From positions 1 through 5,542 of the forward strand of contig JANTGD010000259.1 in the NCBI GenBank assembly GCA_024763135.1: a stretch of 5,542 nucleotides of DNA, read 5' to 3'. Both the position numbers and the translations under genes were made by a program. This stretch comes from Thiotrichales bacterium (GTDB taxonomy: Bacteria > Pseudomonadota > Gammaproteobacteria > UWMA-0217). The stretch's first letter is position 1. The number at the start of each line of letters is the position of its first letter. Shown here piece after piece: positions 1 through 5,542 of this stretch. Below the pieces are notes generated by a model that was not told where the DNA came from, made no database searches, and saw only the letters and a list, made by a program, of their open reading frames with translations.

Positions 1-218
1 GTGTTGTCGACCCCGCTTTGAGTCATAGCGCTGGCCACAAGGTTCGATTTATCATCGACAGCCAAGTTGTCGCAGAAACCGATCAATGTTCCGCTAAAAC
101 CGAGAATCTCAGTCGAGGCGAGCATTTTATCCAGGTGGAAATCATCGATGCTATGGGCAAGGTGCTGTTACGCTCAGATGTCCAGAAATTTTTTCTGCTG
201 CGCACCTCAATACTCTGA
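1..218 (+). CDS. 3' end of a probable DUF4124-type envelope protein (partial)
   Basis: This open frame enters from the left edge (first full codon at position 3) and ends at TGA 216-218, giving 71 visible residues; the true start lies outside the window. The visible part looks like a small beta-sandwich tail. It has GHKVRFIIDSQVV, then NLSRGEHFIQVEIIDAMGKVL, and ends FFLLR. This pattern (short 'V.F.IDG' strand, 'RGEH.LQV.V.D..G.VL', then a final hydrophobic strand) is what I recall from the C-terminal half of DUF4124-domain proteins. In gammaproteobacteria these are often encoded between glnA and ntrB and are thought to be exported. The N-terminal DUF4124 domain and any signal peptide are not visible, so the family call rests on the tail and the position upstream of glnL. 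Its molecular function is unknown. No convincing terminator follows it. Confidence 0.6.
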   Translation, partial: VVDPALSHSAGHKVRFIIDSQVVAETDQCSAKTENLSRGEHFIQVEIIDAMGKVLLRSDVQKFFLLRTSIL

Positions 219-331
219 GCGTAAGTTCTTTCTCATCCCGATGCCCAAGCTGTGTCCTGCCGTCGTGTTTTCTCTTCAATATCCAACCGCATCATTTCGA
301 TACACTCCCACACCGTCGCAAGCACATTTTC

Positions 332-348
332 CGCACCACACTGGTGCA
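332..348. promoter_or_regulatory. NtrC-binding site (enhancer), near-consensus palindrome
   Basis: The sequence CGCACCACACTGGTGCA contains the perfect dyad GCACC-N5-GGTGC. Against the classical NtrC consensus TGCACYANNNTGGTGCA it matches 13 of 14 defined positions; only the first base differs. Its centre (about 340) lies roughly 149 bases upstream of the predicted sigma-54 transcription start. That is similar to the enhancer distances known at E. coli glnAp2 (about -108 and -140). The regulator that would bind it, GlnG, is encoded just downstream. Binding is inferred, not shown. Confidence 0.85.
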
Positions 349-356
349 ACGCACTG

Positions 357-373
357 GGCTATGGCATAGTGCA
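357..373. promoter_or_regulatory. possible second, weaker NtrC-binding site
   Basis: GGCTATGGCATAGTGCA has a good right half (AGTGCA) but a degenerate left half. It matches about 9 of 14 defined positions of the NtrC consensus. Its centre is 25 bases from that of the strong site, less than the 32-base spacing of the two strong E. coli glnA sites and not an integral number of helical turns. A nearby GCACT (351-355) gives another possible alignment, so the exact register is uncertain. NtrC enhancers usually contain paired sites, which is the main reason to list it. Confidence 0.35.
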
Positions 374-462
374 TCCGGCGCAGACTAATGGAAACCATTC
401 TTAACTGAGTCACTTAGCGGGCTGCCAGCACTCGCGGCAACGACCTGATTTCACCCCACAAA

Positions 463-478
463 TGGCACTCTTATTGCA
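463..478 (+). promoter_or_regulatory. sigma-54 (RpoN) -24/-12 promoter for glnL-glnG
   Basis: TGGCAC, five bases, then TTGCA matches the sigma-54 core consensus TGGCAC-N5-TTGCW exactly. The invariant GG (464-465) and GC (476-477) are separated by the required 10 bases. Taking the C at 477 as -12, transcription should start at about 489-490. That is one or two bases before the glnL ATG at 491. With the NtrC-type site about 150 bases upstream this forms a complete NtrC-dependent promoter and predicts positive autoregulation of ntrBC under nitrogen limitation. Confidence 0.88.
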
Positions 479-490
479 GAAGCCCAGTCA

Positions 491-1558
491 ATGACCAAGC
501 CGATTAGCTACCGACTCCTACTTGAGCATGTCAATGCAGCCATACTCCATCTGACGCAAGAGTTAAAAATTCGCTATGTCAATCCTGCCGCAGAAATTCT
601 GCTCACCAAAAGTCTGTCTCGCCTCAAAGGAAAACGGCTTGATCAAGTTTGTGAGCGGGAATGTGGCATTCGCGAAATGCTGCATGCCTCTATGGAAACC
701 GGCCAAGTACTCTCCAGACGCGAGCTCGACCTCCAGCTTCCTTCGGGTAAACAAAGTGTGGTACATATGACCGTCACGCCCTTGCCCGAACAACAAGGGG
801 TACTCATCGAGATCAACCCTATTGAGCGGCTGTATTCCATTACTCAAGAATCGGTCCGCGTTGAAGAAGTCAACACCACGCGAAACTTGCTCAGGGGACT
901 GGCACATGAAATCAAAAACCCTCTGGGGGGCATTCGCGGTGCCGCACAATTATTAGAAGGCGAGCTCAACGATCCGGAATTACACGCTTACACGCATATT
1001 ATTATTCACGAAACCGACCGGCTAAGACGCTTGCTCGATCAGATGACCGGGCCTCGAACCCCGATGAAACTCGAGCCACTCAACATTCACGAGGTCACCG
1101 AACGTGTCTGCCGGTTGCTCCACAATGAGGCGCCGACACATATCAAGATTGTCCGCGACTATGATCCCAGTATCCCTGAGTTTGATGCCGACAAAGACAA
1201 ACTCATTCAAGCGGTTCTCAATGTCGCGCAAAACGCCCTCGAAGCGGTAGAAGACATGCCCGACGGTACGGTCATACTCTCCACCCGGGTACGGCTGAAC
1301 TACACCCTTAATGAGCACCGTTTTCCACTTGTCATTCTCATTCGCATCAGCGACAACGGGCCCGGCATCAAAGACGAACTACAAGGGCAAATCTTCTACC
1401 CAATGGTTACCGATAAACCCTCTGGTACCGGACTCGGGCTGTCCGTCGCCCAATCCATTATTGCTGCCCATGGTGGGCTGATCAAATTTGAATCAGCGCC
1501 TGGTAGCACCGATTTTGAAATTTTGATTCCTACTACCCCTTATGACACAAAGCAATAA
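491..1558 (+). CDS. glnL: Nitrogen regulation sensor histidine kinase NtrB
   Basis: GlnL (NtrB) is a cytoplasmic kinase/phosphatase that controls NtrC phosphorylation in response to the PII protein. The 355-residue product matches the family's usual length (about 350). A PAS domain (about residues 6-110, with YVNPAAE at 29-35) is followed by the dimerisation/phosphotransfer helix with GLAHEIKNPLGG. Its phosphoacceptor is His139, the same number as in E. coli. The HATPase part shows the N box around Asn248 (NVAQNALEA), DNGPGI (288-293), FYPMV and the GTGLGL lid motif (312-317). There is no membrane segment. A Cys pair (54 and 58) lies in the PAS domain, with no assigned role. ATG 491 is the only plausible start: no in-frame ATG, GTG or TTG appears until Met63, inside the PAS fold. 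A weak AGAAG (478-482) precedes it and overlaps the -12 element. The gene overlaps glnG by 17 bases. Confidence 0.97.
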   Translation: MTKPISYRLLLEHVNAAILHLTQELKIRYVNPAAEILLTKSLSRLKGKRLDQVCERECGIREMLHASMETGQVLSRRELDLQLPSGKQSVVHMTVTPLPEQQGVLIEINPIERLYSITQESVRVEEVNTTRNLLRGLAHEIKNPLGGIRGAAQLLEGELNDPELHAYTHIIIHETDRLRRLLDQMTGPRTPMKLEPLNIHEVTERVCRLLHNEAPTHIKIVRDYDPSIPEFDADKDKLIQAVLNVAQNALEAVEDMPDGTVILSTRVRLNYTLNEHRFPLVILIRISDNGPGIKDELQGQIFYPMVTDKPSGTGLGLSVAQSIIAAHGGLIKFESAPGSTDFEILIPTTPYDTKQ

Positions 1559-2960
1559 TGTGTGGATCGTCGATGATGACGAATCGATCCGCTGGGTGCT
1601 CGAAAAGGCGATGCAAAAAGCCGGCTTGGTTCCACGCAGTTTTCAGGATGGTCAAAGTGCGTTGACCGCGCTCGATATCGACTCCCCCGATGTGTTGATC
1701 ACGGATATTCGGATGCCAGGACTCGACGGACTGGCATTGCTCGAACGGATCAATCAACGCACGCCGGACTTACCTGTCATTGTGATTACGGCACATTCCG
1801 ATCTCGATGCTGCAGTCTCTGCATATCAAACCGGTGCTTTCGAATATTTGCCCAAACCCTTCGATCTGAACGACGCGGTGGAACTCACCAAACGTGCGAT
1901 TCAATCGCGGGTAAAGACAACCTCCAGTGAGCAGGAAGCCGATGAAGACTCAGCAGTCATTCTCGGTGAGTCACCCGCCATGCAGGAAGTCTTTAGAATC
2001 ATTGGCCGGCTGAGTCAGTCGCGGATCAATGTCCTGATCAACGGTGAATCGGGAACCGGTAAGGAACTGGTGGCCCATGCCCTACACTTACACAGCCCGC
2101 GCGCCAAGCAACCGTTTATTGCAATCAATACAGCTGCCATTCCCCGCGATCTGCTGGAATCGGAGTTATTCGGCCATGAAAAAGGCGCGTTTACGGGCGC
2201 GCACTCGCAACGCAAAGGGCGATTCGAGCAGGCCGATGCTGGCACCCTGTTTCTGGATGAAATTGGCGATATGCCTTCGGAACTCCAAACCCGCTTACTG
2301 CGTGTGTTGGCCGATGGGGTCTTCTACCGCGTGGGAGGCCGTGATCCAGTCAAAGTTGATGTCAGGATCATTGCTGCAACCCATCAAAACTTGGAAACCC
2401 TCGTGCGCCAGGGCATGTTTCGGGAGGATTTGTTTCACCGCCTGAACGTGATTCGCATCAAACTACCCGCCTTGAGAGAGCGGCGCGAAGACATTCCACT
2501 CTTGGTCAAACGCTTTCTCAAACAATCGGCCGAGGAAATTGGCGAAGCTCCCAAAAGCATTCAGCCAGAGGTACTGCACCATCTTGCGACGCTCGACTGG
2601 CCTGGTAATGTCCGCCAACTGGAAAACACCTGTCGCTGGCTCACTGTTATGGCTGCCGGTCGCGAGATTGTCCTCAGCGATCTGCCACCGGAGCTGCAGC
2701 CTCAGCCAGATACCGCCACGGTTAATCGTGAATCCTCTAATGATTGGCAACAATCTCTTTCTGTCTGGGCAAGTAGCGAACTCAAGCGTGGCCAAAAACA
2801 ACTTTTAAAGGATTCTCTGCCTCAGTTCGAAACAATCATGATCAAAGCGGCGTTGGCCCATACCCGCGGTTATAAACAGGAGGCTGCGAAATTGCTCGGT
2901 TGGGGACGCAATACCCTGACCCGGAAGATCAAAGAATTAGGACTGAAAGAGTTCGAATGA
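1542..2960 (+). CDS. glnG: Nitrogen regulation response regulator NtrC
   Basis: GlnG (NtrC) is the enhancer-binding activator of sigma-54 promoters for nitrogen assimilation, phosphorylated by GlnL. The 472-residue protein has all three expected domains. The receiver (about 5-120) has the acidic triad 11-13, phosphoacceptor Asp55 in TDIRMPG, Thr83 and Lys105. The AAA+ domain (about 138-367) has Walker A GESGTGKE (168-175), the sigma-54-contacting GAFTGA loop (215-220), Walker B TLFLDE (235-240) and WPGNVRQLEN (353-362). The C-terminal Fis-type helix-turn-helix (about 442-466) reads KQEAAKLLGWGRNTLTRKIK, nearly identical to E. coli, so it should read the same palindrome as seen at 332-348. All catalytic residues are intact. 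The start lies inside the end of glnL and has no Shine-Dalgarno sequence (preceded by CTACCCCTT), which suggests translational coupling to glnL. Confidence 0.98.
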   Translation: MTQSNNVWIVDDDESIRWVLEKAMQKAGLVPRSFQDGQSALTALDIDSPDVLITDIRMPGLDGLALLERINQRTPDLPVIVITAHSDLDAAVSAYQTGAFEYLPKPFDLNDAVELTKRAIQSRVKTTSSEQEADEDSAVILGESPAMQEVFRIIGRLSQSRINVLINGESGTGKELVAHALHLHSPRAKQPFIAINTAAIPRDLLESELFGHEKGAFTGAHSQRKGRFEQADAGTLFLDEIGDMPSELQTRLLRVLADGVFYRVGGRDPVKVDVRIIAATHQNLETLVRQGMFREDLFHRLNVIRIKLPALRERREDIPLLVKRFLKQSAEEIGEAPKSIQPEVLHHLATLDWPGNVRQLENTCRWLTVMAAGREIVLSDLPPELQPQPDTATVNRESSNDWQQSLSVWASSELKRGQKQLLKDSLPQFETIMIKAALAHTRGYKQEAAKLLGWGRNTLTRKIKELGLKEFE

Positions 2961-2963
2961 ACG

Positions 2964-2989
2964 TTTGAGTATACGCTGGAGCACTCAAA
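2964..2989 (+). repeat. inverted repeat in the glnG-trmL gap
   Basis: TTTGAGT (2964-2970) and ACTCAAA (2983-2989) form a perfect 7-base inverted repeat around 12 bases. An inner GC/GC pair (2975-2976 with 2981-2982) could extend the fold around a TGGA loop. It starts four bases after the glnG stop and ends 20 bases before the trmL ATG. No T-run follows, so it is not a standard intrinsic terminator. It may be an mRNA hairpin that affects decay or trmL translation, or chance. Low certainty. Confidence 0.35.
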
Positions 2990-3009
2990 ACATCGTCCTC
3001 CGTTCAACT

Positions 3010-3477
3010 ATGGCCACCCTCAATGTTGTTTTAGTACAGCCCGAGATCCCTCCCAATACGGGCAATATTATTCGCCTTTGCGCGAACACGGGCGCGCGCC
3101 TACACCTGATTCACCCGCTCGGCTTTCAGCTGGATGATCGGGCATTACGCCGCGCGGGGCTCGACTATCACGAATACGCTGCGATAACCGAGTACGAGAA
3201 TTTTGACGCACTACTGCAGCAGCATACGCCGCGACGCTACCTGGCATGTACGACCAAAGGTCAGTATCGATATACCGATATCGATTACACCCCAGGCGAT
3301 TATCTGGTTTTTGGTTCGGAAACGAAGGGACTGACAAAAGAAATCAGAGAGGCTCGCCGCGCGCGCAGCATTCGCATTCCAATGCTACCGGAAAGCCGTA
3401 GCTTAAATCTCGCGAACAGCGTTGGGGTGATTGTGTATGAAGCGCTGCGTCAACTCGAGTTTCCCGAATTGACATAG
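3010..3477 (+). CDS. trmL: tRNA (cytidine/uridine-34 2'-O)-methyltransferase TrmL
   Basis: TrmL is a SPOUT-class enzyme that uses S-adenosylmethionine to methylate the ribose 2'-OH of wobble base 34 in tRNA-Leu isoacceptors (C34 and cmnm5U34). The 155-residue product (E. coli TrmL has 157) carries the three SPOUT motifs. These are PEIPPNTGNIIRLCANTG (11-28), FGSETKGL (101-108) and the knotted C-terminal segment RIPM-x-PESRSLNLANSVGV (122-140), which binds the cofactor. It is a minimal single-domain member. The frame is open back to a TTG at 2965, but the ATG at 3010 is chosen because family similarity begins at once with VVLVQPEIPPN. No Shine-Dalgarno sequence precedes this ATG. It lies 49 bases after glnG on the same strand and may be read from the glnLG transcript; no separate promoter is obvious. 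It converges on gpsA. Confidence 0.95.
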   Translation: MATLNVVLVQPEIPPNTGNIIRLCANTGARLHLIHPLGFQLDDRALRRAGLDYHEYAAITEYENFDALLQQHTPRRYLACTTKGQYRYTDIDYTPGDYLVFGSETKGLTKEIREARRARSIRIPMLPESRSLNLANSVGVIVYEALRQLEFPELT

Positions 3478-3494
3478 TCATTTACGGTAACTGC

Positions 3495-4508
3495 TCAGTA
3501 CTCTGATTTGAGAGTGCGATTAAACAAGGCATGCACCGCTGCTTTGGGCGCCAGATTCTGGTAGAGGATCTGATAGACCAGCGTGCTAATCGGCATTTCC
3601 ACACCATGGCGTTCGGCGACGCGATGCACCACCTTCGCGGTTTCTACTCCCTCAACCACTTGACCAATCTCTTCGATTGCCAAGGCCATCGATTTCCCAG
3701 CGCCAACTGCCAACCCAAAACGCCGGTTGCGCGATTGATCATCTGTACAAGTCAGCACCAAATCTCCCAAACCGCTGAGCCCCATCAGGGTTTCATGGTG
3801 GGCCCCCATGCGTTTTCCCAATCGCATGATCTCTGCTAACCCTCGCGTGATCAGTGCCGCTCGGGCATTCGCACCAAACTGCAGACCATCCGAAATACCG
3901 GCAGCAATCGCCAGAACATTCTTGACCGCTCCGCCCAATTCGATACCGACCATGTCCTCGCTCGTATACATACGCAGCGCATTGCCATGAAACAGTTGCG
4001 CAACCAAAACGCGGGTCTTTTCATCTATCGCGCCGACTGTCATCGCGGTAGGCAATCCTCTGGCCACCTCTTTCGCAAACGTTGGCCCGGAGATCACGGC
4101 TTTAGCAAGCGTCTTACCGAGTTCTTGCTCAACAACTTGATGTAACAGCAAACCCGTATCGGCTTCAATGCCTTTGGTGGCCCATAACACAATCGTTTCT
4201 GGCGGCAGCAAGGGGGCCAGTGCTTGTAAAAATGGGCGGAAGCCTTCACTAGGAATTACAATCAGTTGATACTCACCAAACGCTGCTGCACGCGCCAGAT
4301 CTGCCGTCGCCTCTAATGAACTGGGTAGTGTCACCCGTGGCAAATAACGCTCATTACAATGGCATTCACGCAGTTTTGCTATTTTTTCCGCACTGCGACC
4401 CCATAACATGACGTTGTGACCAATACGTGACAGATGGATCGCCAGGGCCGTACCCCACGATCCTGCGCCATATACCGAGATCTTTGCTGCCGCTTTATCG
4501 CCGTTCAT
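3495..4508 (-). CDS. gpsA: Glycerol-3-phosphate dehydrogenase [NAD(P)+]
   Basis: GpsA reduces dihydroxyacetone phosphate to sn-glycerol 3-phosphate with NAD(P)H in the cytoplasm, supplying the backbone for phospholipids. The 337-residue length is usual for the family (E. coli 339). The N-terminal Rossmann fold has GAGSWGTALA (14-23). Next come VLWATKGIE (107-115) and SGPTFAKEVA (140-149). The C-terminal helical domain has GGAVKNVLAIAAGISDGL (192-209), whose Lys196 corresponds to the family's catalytic lysine, NARAALITRGLAE (214-226) and SGLGDLVLTCT (245-255). All key residues are present. It follows secB by 57 bases and is probably co-transcribed with it, as in E. coli. Only a weak GTGAG precedes the ATG. 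A small CACG-CTAT-CGTG inverted repeat (4511-4522) lies in its leader and may be chance. Its stop is 17 bases from that of convergent trmL. Confidence 0.97.
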   Translation of the reverse strand: MNGDKAAAKISVYGAGSWGTALAIHLSRIGHNVMLWGRSAEKIAKLRECHCNERYLPRVTLPSSLEATADLARAAAFGEYQLIVIPSEGFRPFLQALAPLLPPETIVLWATKGIEADTGLLLHQVVEQELGKTLAKAVISGPTFAKEVARGLPTAMTVGAIDEKTRVLVAQLFHGNALRMYTSEDMVGIELGGAVKNVLAIAAGISDGLQFGANARAALITRGLAEIMRLGKRMGAHHETLMGLSGLGDLVLTCTDDQSRNRRFGLAVGAGKSMALAIEEIGQVVEGVETAKVVHRVAERHGVEMPISTLVYQILYQNLAPKAAVHALFNRTLKSEY

Positions 4509-4565
4509 CTCACGCTATCGTGCTAACCATCGACCTGTTGTCAATACGCAAGATCCCAACACGCT

Positions 4566-5042
4566 TCAATGCGGCTGAGGTTCCTGCTTGTCCTGGCTCT
4601 CCGCCGCCGCCTGTTCCTGCAGATGTTGCGCGTACAACGCATCGAAATTGATCGGTGCCAATAATTGTTGCGGAAACCCCCCTTTGATAACGACATCGCT
4701 CACCACTTCGCGGATGAAGGGGAACAGCATATTCGGACAATAAGCGCCAAGTAACTGGCCAAACTGCTGTTGCGGATAACCCTTGACTAAGAAAATACCC
4801 GCCTCCTTGACTTCGACGAGATACGCAACCGCATCCCCCGACTTGACCGTCAGCGTGATCTTGACTTCAACCTCGTAAACATCTTCGCCCAGTACCCGAT
4901 GCCCTGTATGCAGCTCTATCCCGGCCTCGGGCTTAAATTCGCGTGTAAAAACCGCGGGTGAGGTCGGCGATTCGAAGGAAAGATCTTTCAGGTAGATTCT
5001 CTGGACTTCAAAGACCTGTTGGGGCTGTTGTTCTTCGGTCAT
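4566..5042 (-). CDS. secB: Protein-export chaperone SecB
   Basis: SecB is a cytoplasmic tetrameric chaperone that keeps preproteins unfolded and delivers them to SecA at the Sec translocase. The 158-residue product (E. coli 155) is recognised by FEVQRIYLKDLSFESP (11-26), DVYEVEVKITLTV (54-66), AGIFLVKG (81-88), LGAYCPNMLFPFIREVVSD (98-116) and FPQQLLAPINFDALY (123-137). The last 20 or so residues form a polar, low-complexity Gln/Glu/Ala tail, as in other SecB proteins. The ATG at 5042 is supported by a good ribosome-binding site and by the expected short polar N-terminus. The gene lies 75 bases downstream of trxC and upstream of gpsA. I see no convincing terminator or sigma-70 promoter in the trxC gap, so a shared transcript is likely. 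Confidence 0.97.
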   Translation of the reverse strand: MTEEQQPQQVFEVQRIYLKDLSFESPTSPAVFTREFKPEAGIELHTGHRVLGEDVYEVEVKITLTVKSGDAVAYLVEVKEAGIFLVKGYPQQQFGQLLGAYCPNMLFPFIREVVSDVVIKGGFPQQLLAPINFDALYAQHLQEQAAAESQDKQEPQPH

Positions 5043-5048
5043 GGTATT

Positions 5049-5053
5049 TCCTT
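5049..5053 (-). promoter_or_regulatory. secB ribosome-binding site
   Basis: On the minus strand AAGGA lies six bases before the secB ATG (5042), within an A-rich leader. It is the clearest Shine-Dalgarno sequence in the window and fixes the secB start. The glnL, glnG, trmL and gpsA starts have weak ones or none. Confidence 0.8.
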
Positions 5054-5117
5054 TTTGCTTAAGCTAAATGAGAATTCGATGCTTTGACGAAGTGCACTAG
5101 GCGGTCCTCTCAGCGGG

Positions 5118-5542
5118 CTATTTGGGTAAGTGCTGCGCGATCCAACGCTTGAACTCCTGCGCCTGCATTGCCCCGGCAGTCCTGGCAACTTCCCTGCCTC
5201 GGTGAAACAGGATCAATGTCGGGAGTCCCCGAATTTTATGGGCACCCGCAGCTTTTTGATAATCGTCAGTATTGAGTTTGCCGATGCGCAGTAAGCCAGG
5301 AGGTTGTCGAGCCAACCGCTCGAGTATCGGCCCCATCACCTTGCAAGGTCCACACCAAGGCGCCCAGAAATCTACGATCCAGGGCAATTGATCGCGTTTG
5401 ACAACCTGCCGTAAATCATCATCGGTCAACACAATGACTTTATTGCTCAGCAGCGATTTATGGCAGCTGCTGCAGGTTTTACCTTCAGCGATGTCGGTAT
5501 GCGTGAGCTGGTTGGGCTGGCCGCAATGCAGGCAGAGCGTGG
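5118..5542 (-). CDS. trxC: Thioredoxin 2 (zinc-binding thioredoxin TrxC), start just outside window
   Basis: TrxC is a cytoplasmic thiol-disulfide reductase whose extra N-terminal zinc domain sets it apart from TrxA. The frame runs off the right edge. The 140 visible residues include nearly all the protein (E. coli TrxC has 139), so only about two residues including the start are missing. Visible residues 3-26 carry the zinc ligands as CLHC and CSSC, spaced Cys-x2-Cys-x16-Cys-x2-Cys, as in E. coli TrxC. The thioredoxin fold follows with VDFWAPWCGPCK (56-67; active-site Cys63 and Cys66), KLNTDD and the cis-proline segment GLPTLILF (Pro107). A GTG at 5432 could be mistaken for a start, but that would cut off the zinc domain. 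The gene lies directly upstream of secB. A plain TrxA is ruled out by the N-terminal cysteines. Confidence 0.94.
   Translation of the reverse strand, partial: TLCLHCGQPNQLTHTDIAEGKTCSSCHKSLLSNKVIVLTDDDLRQVVKRDQLPWIVDFWAPWCGPCKVMGPILERLARQPPGLLRIGKLNTDDYQKAAGAHKIRGLPTLILFHRGREVARTAGAMQAQEFKRWIAQHLPK

Noticed and set aside
183..197. Perfect hairpin CAGAAA-TTT-TTTCTG, possible terminator
   Set aside because: It lies inside the coding sequence of the upstream gene, is AT-rich, and has no T-run after it; the T-rich part is the loop.
67..369. Plus-strand open frame of 100 codons spanning the upstream gene's end and the gap
   Set aside because: It overlaps the DUF4124-type tail in another frame, runs through the NtrC site, and has a low-complexity, unconserved-looking translation.
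563..949. Long open frame on the minus strand inside glnL (128 codons)
   Set aside because: It is antisense to a clear, conserved kinase frame and its translation resembles no family I know. The same applies to the minus-strand frames at 1022-1318, 2463-2801 and 3068-3337.
2965..3009. TTG at 2965 as the trmL start (15 extra residues)
   Set aside because: Similarity to TrmL begins right at the ATG at 3010, and the longer form would start inside an inverted-repeat arm with no ribosome-binding site.
3498..3517. Hairpin (ACTCT/AGAGT extended by a wobble pair) as a trmL or gpsA terminator
   Set aside because: The stem is weak, lies mostly in the gpsA coding end, and has no T-run on either strand.
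5091..5098. AGTGCACT palindrome in the trxC-secB gap as an operator or NtrC half-site pair
   Set aside because: It has no spacer, unlike NtrC sites, and an 8-base palindrome is easily chance; no sigma-54 core lies nearby.
5043..5117. A sigma-70 promoter for secB in the trxC-secB gap
   Set aside because: No hexamer pair with acceptable -35 and -10 matches at 16-18 base spacing could be found on the minus strand.

Overview
The window looks like a conserved chromosomal stretch of a gammaproteobacterium. The NtrB/NtrC, TrmL, GpsA, SecB and TrxC proteins all resemble their Enterobacteria and Pseudomonas counterparts closely. Gene order also fits: a DUF4124-type gene ahead of ntrBC is common in gammaproteobacteria, and secB-gpsA and trmL lie near each other in E. 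coli as well. A lineage such as the Chromatiales is possible, but the sequence alone cannot place it. I see no mobile element, tRNA, rRNA or CRISPR array.

Left part (1-2960, + strand): the window opens in the 3' end of a probable DUF4124-type envelope protein gene. A 272-base gap follows, and it is the most informative non-coding stretch here. It holds a near-consensus NtrC-binding palindrome (332-348), a weaker second candidate (357-373) and a textbook sigma-54 -24/-12 promoter (463-478). These lie just ahead of glnL (ntrB), the nitrogen sensor kinase, and glnG (ntrC), its sigma-54-activating response regulator. The two genes overlap by 17 bases. The layout predicts that phosphorylated NtrC drives its own operon from an upstream enhancer. 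The predicted start of transcription falls almost on the glnL ATG, so that transcript would be leaderless or nearly so.

Middle (2961-3494): trmL, a tRNA wobble-base 2'-O-methyltransferase, follows glnG after 49 bases that contain an inverted repeat. It runs convergently into gpsA with only 17 bases between the stop codons.

Right part (3495-5542, - strand): trxC (thioredoxin 2, start codon just outside the window), secB (export chaperone) and gpsA (glycerol-3-phosphate dehydrogenase) read in that order with short gaps and are probably one operon. E. coli has grxC-secB-gpsA-cysE-trmL. Here trxC sits where grxC would be, and cysE is absent between gpsA and trmL.

I found no new multi-gene system. 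The notable points are the self-contained NtrC/sigma-54 control region with its apparent leaderless start, and the trxC-for-grxC position swap.
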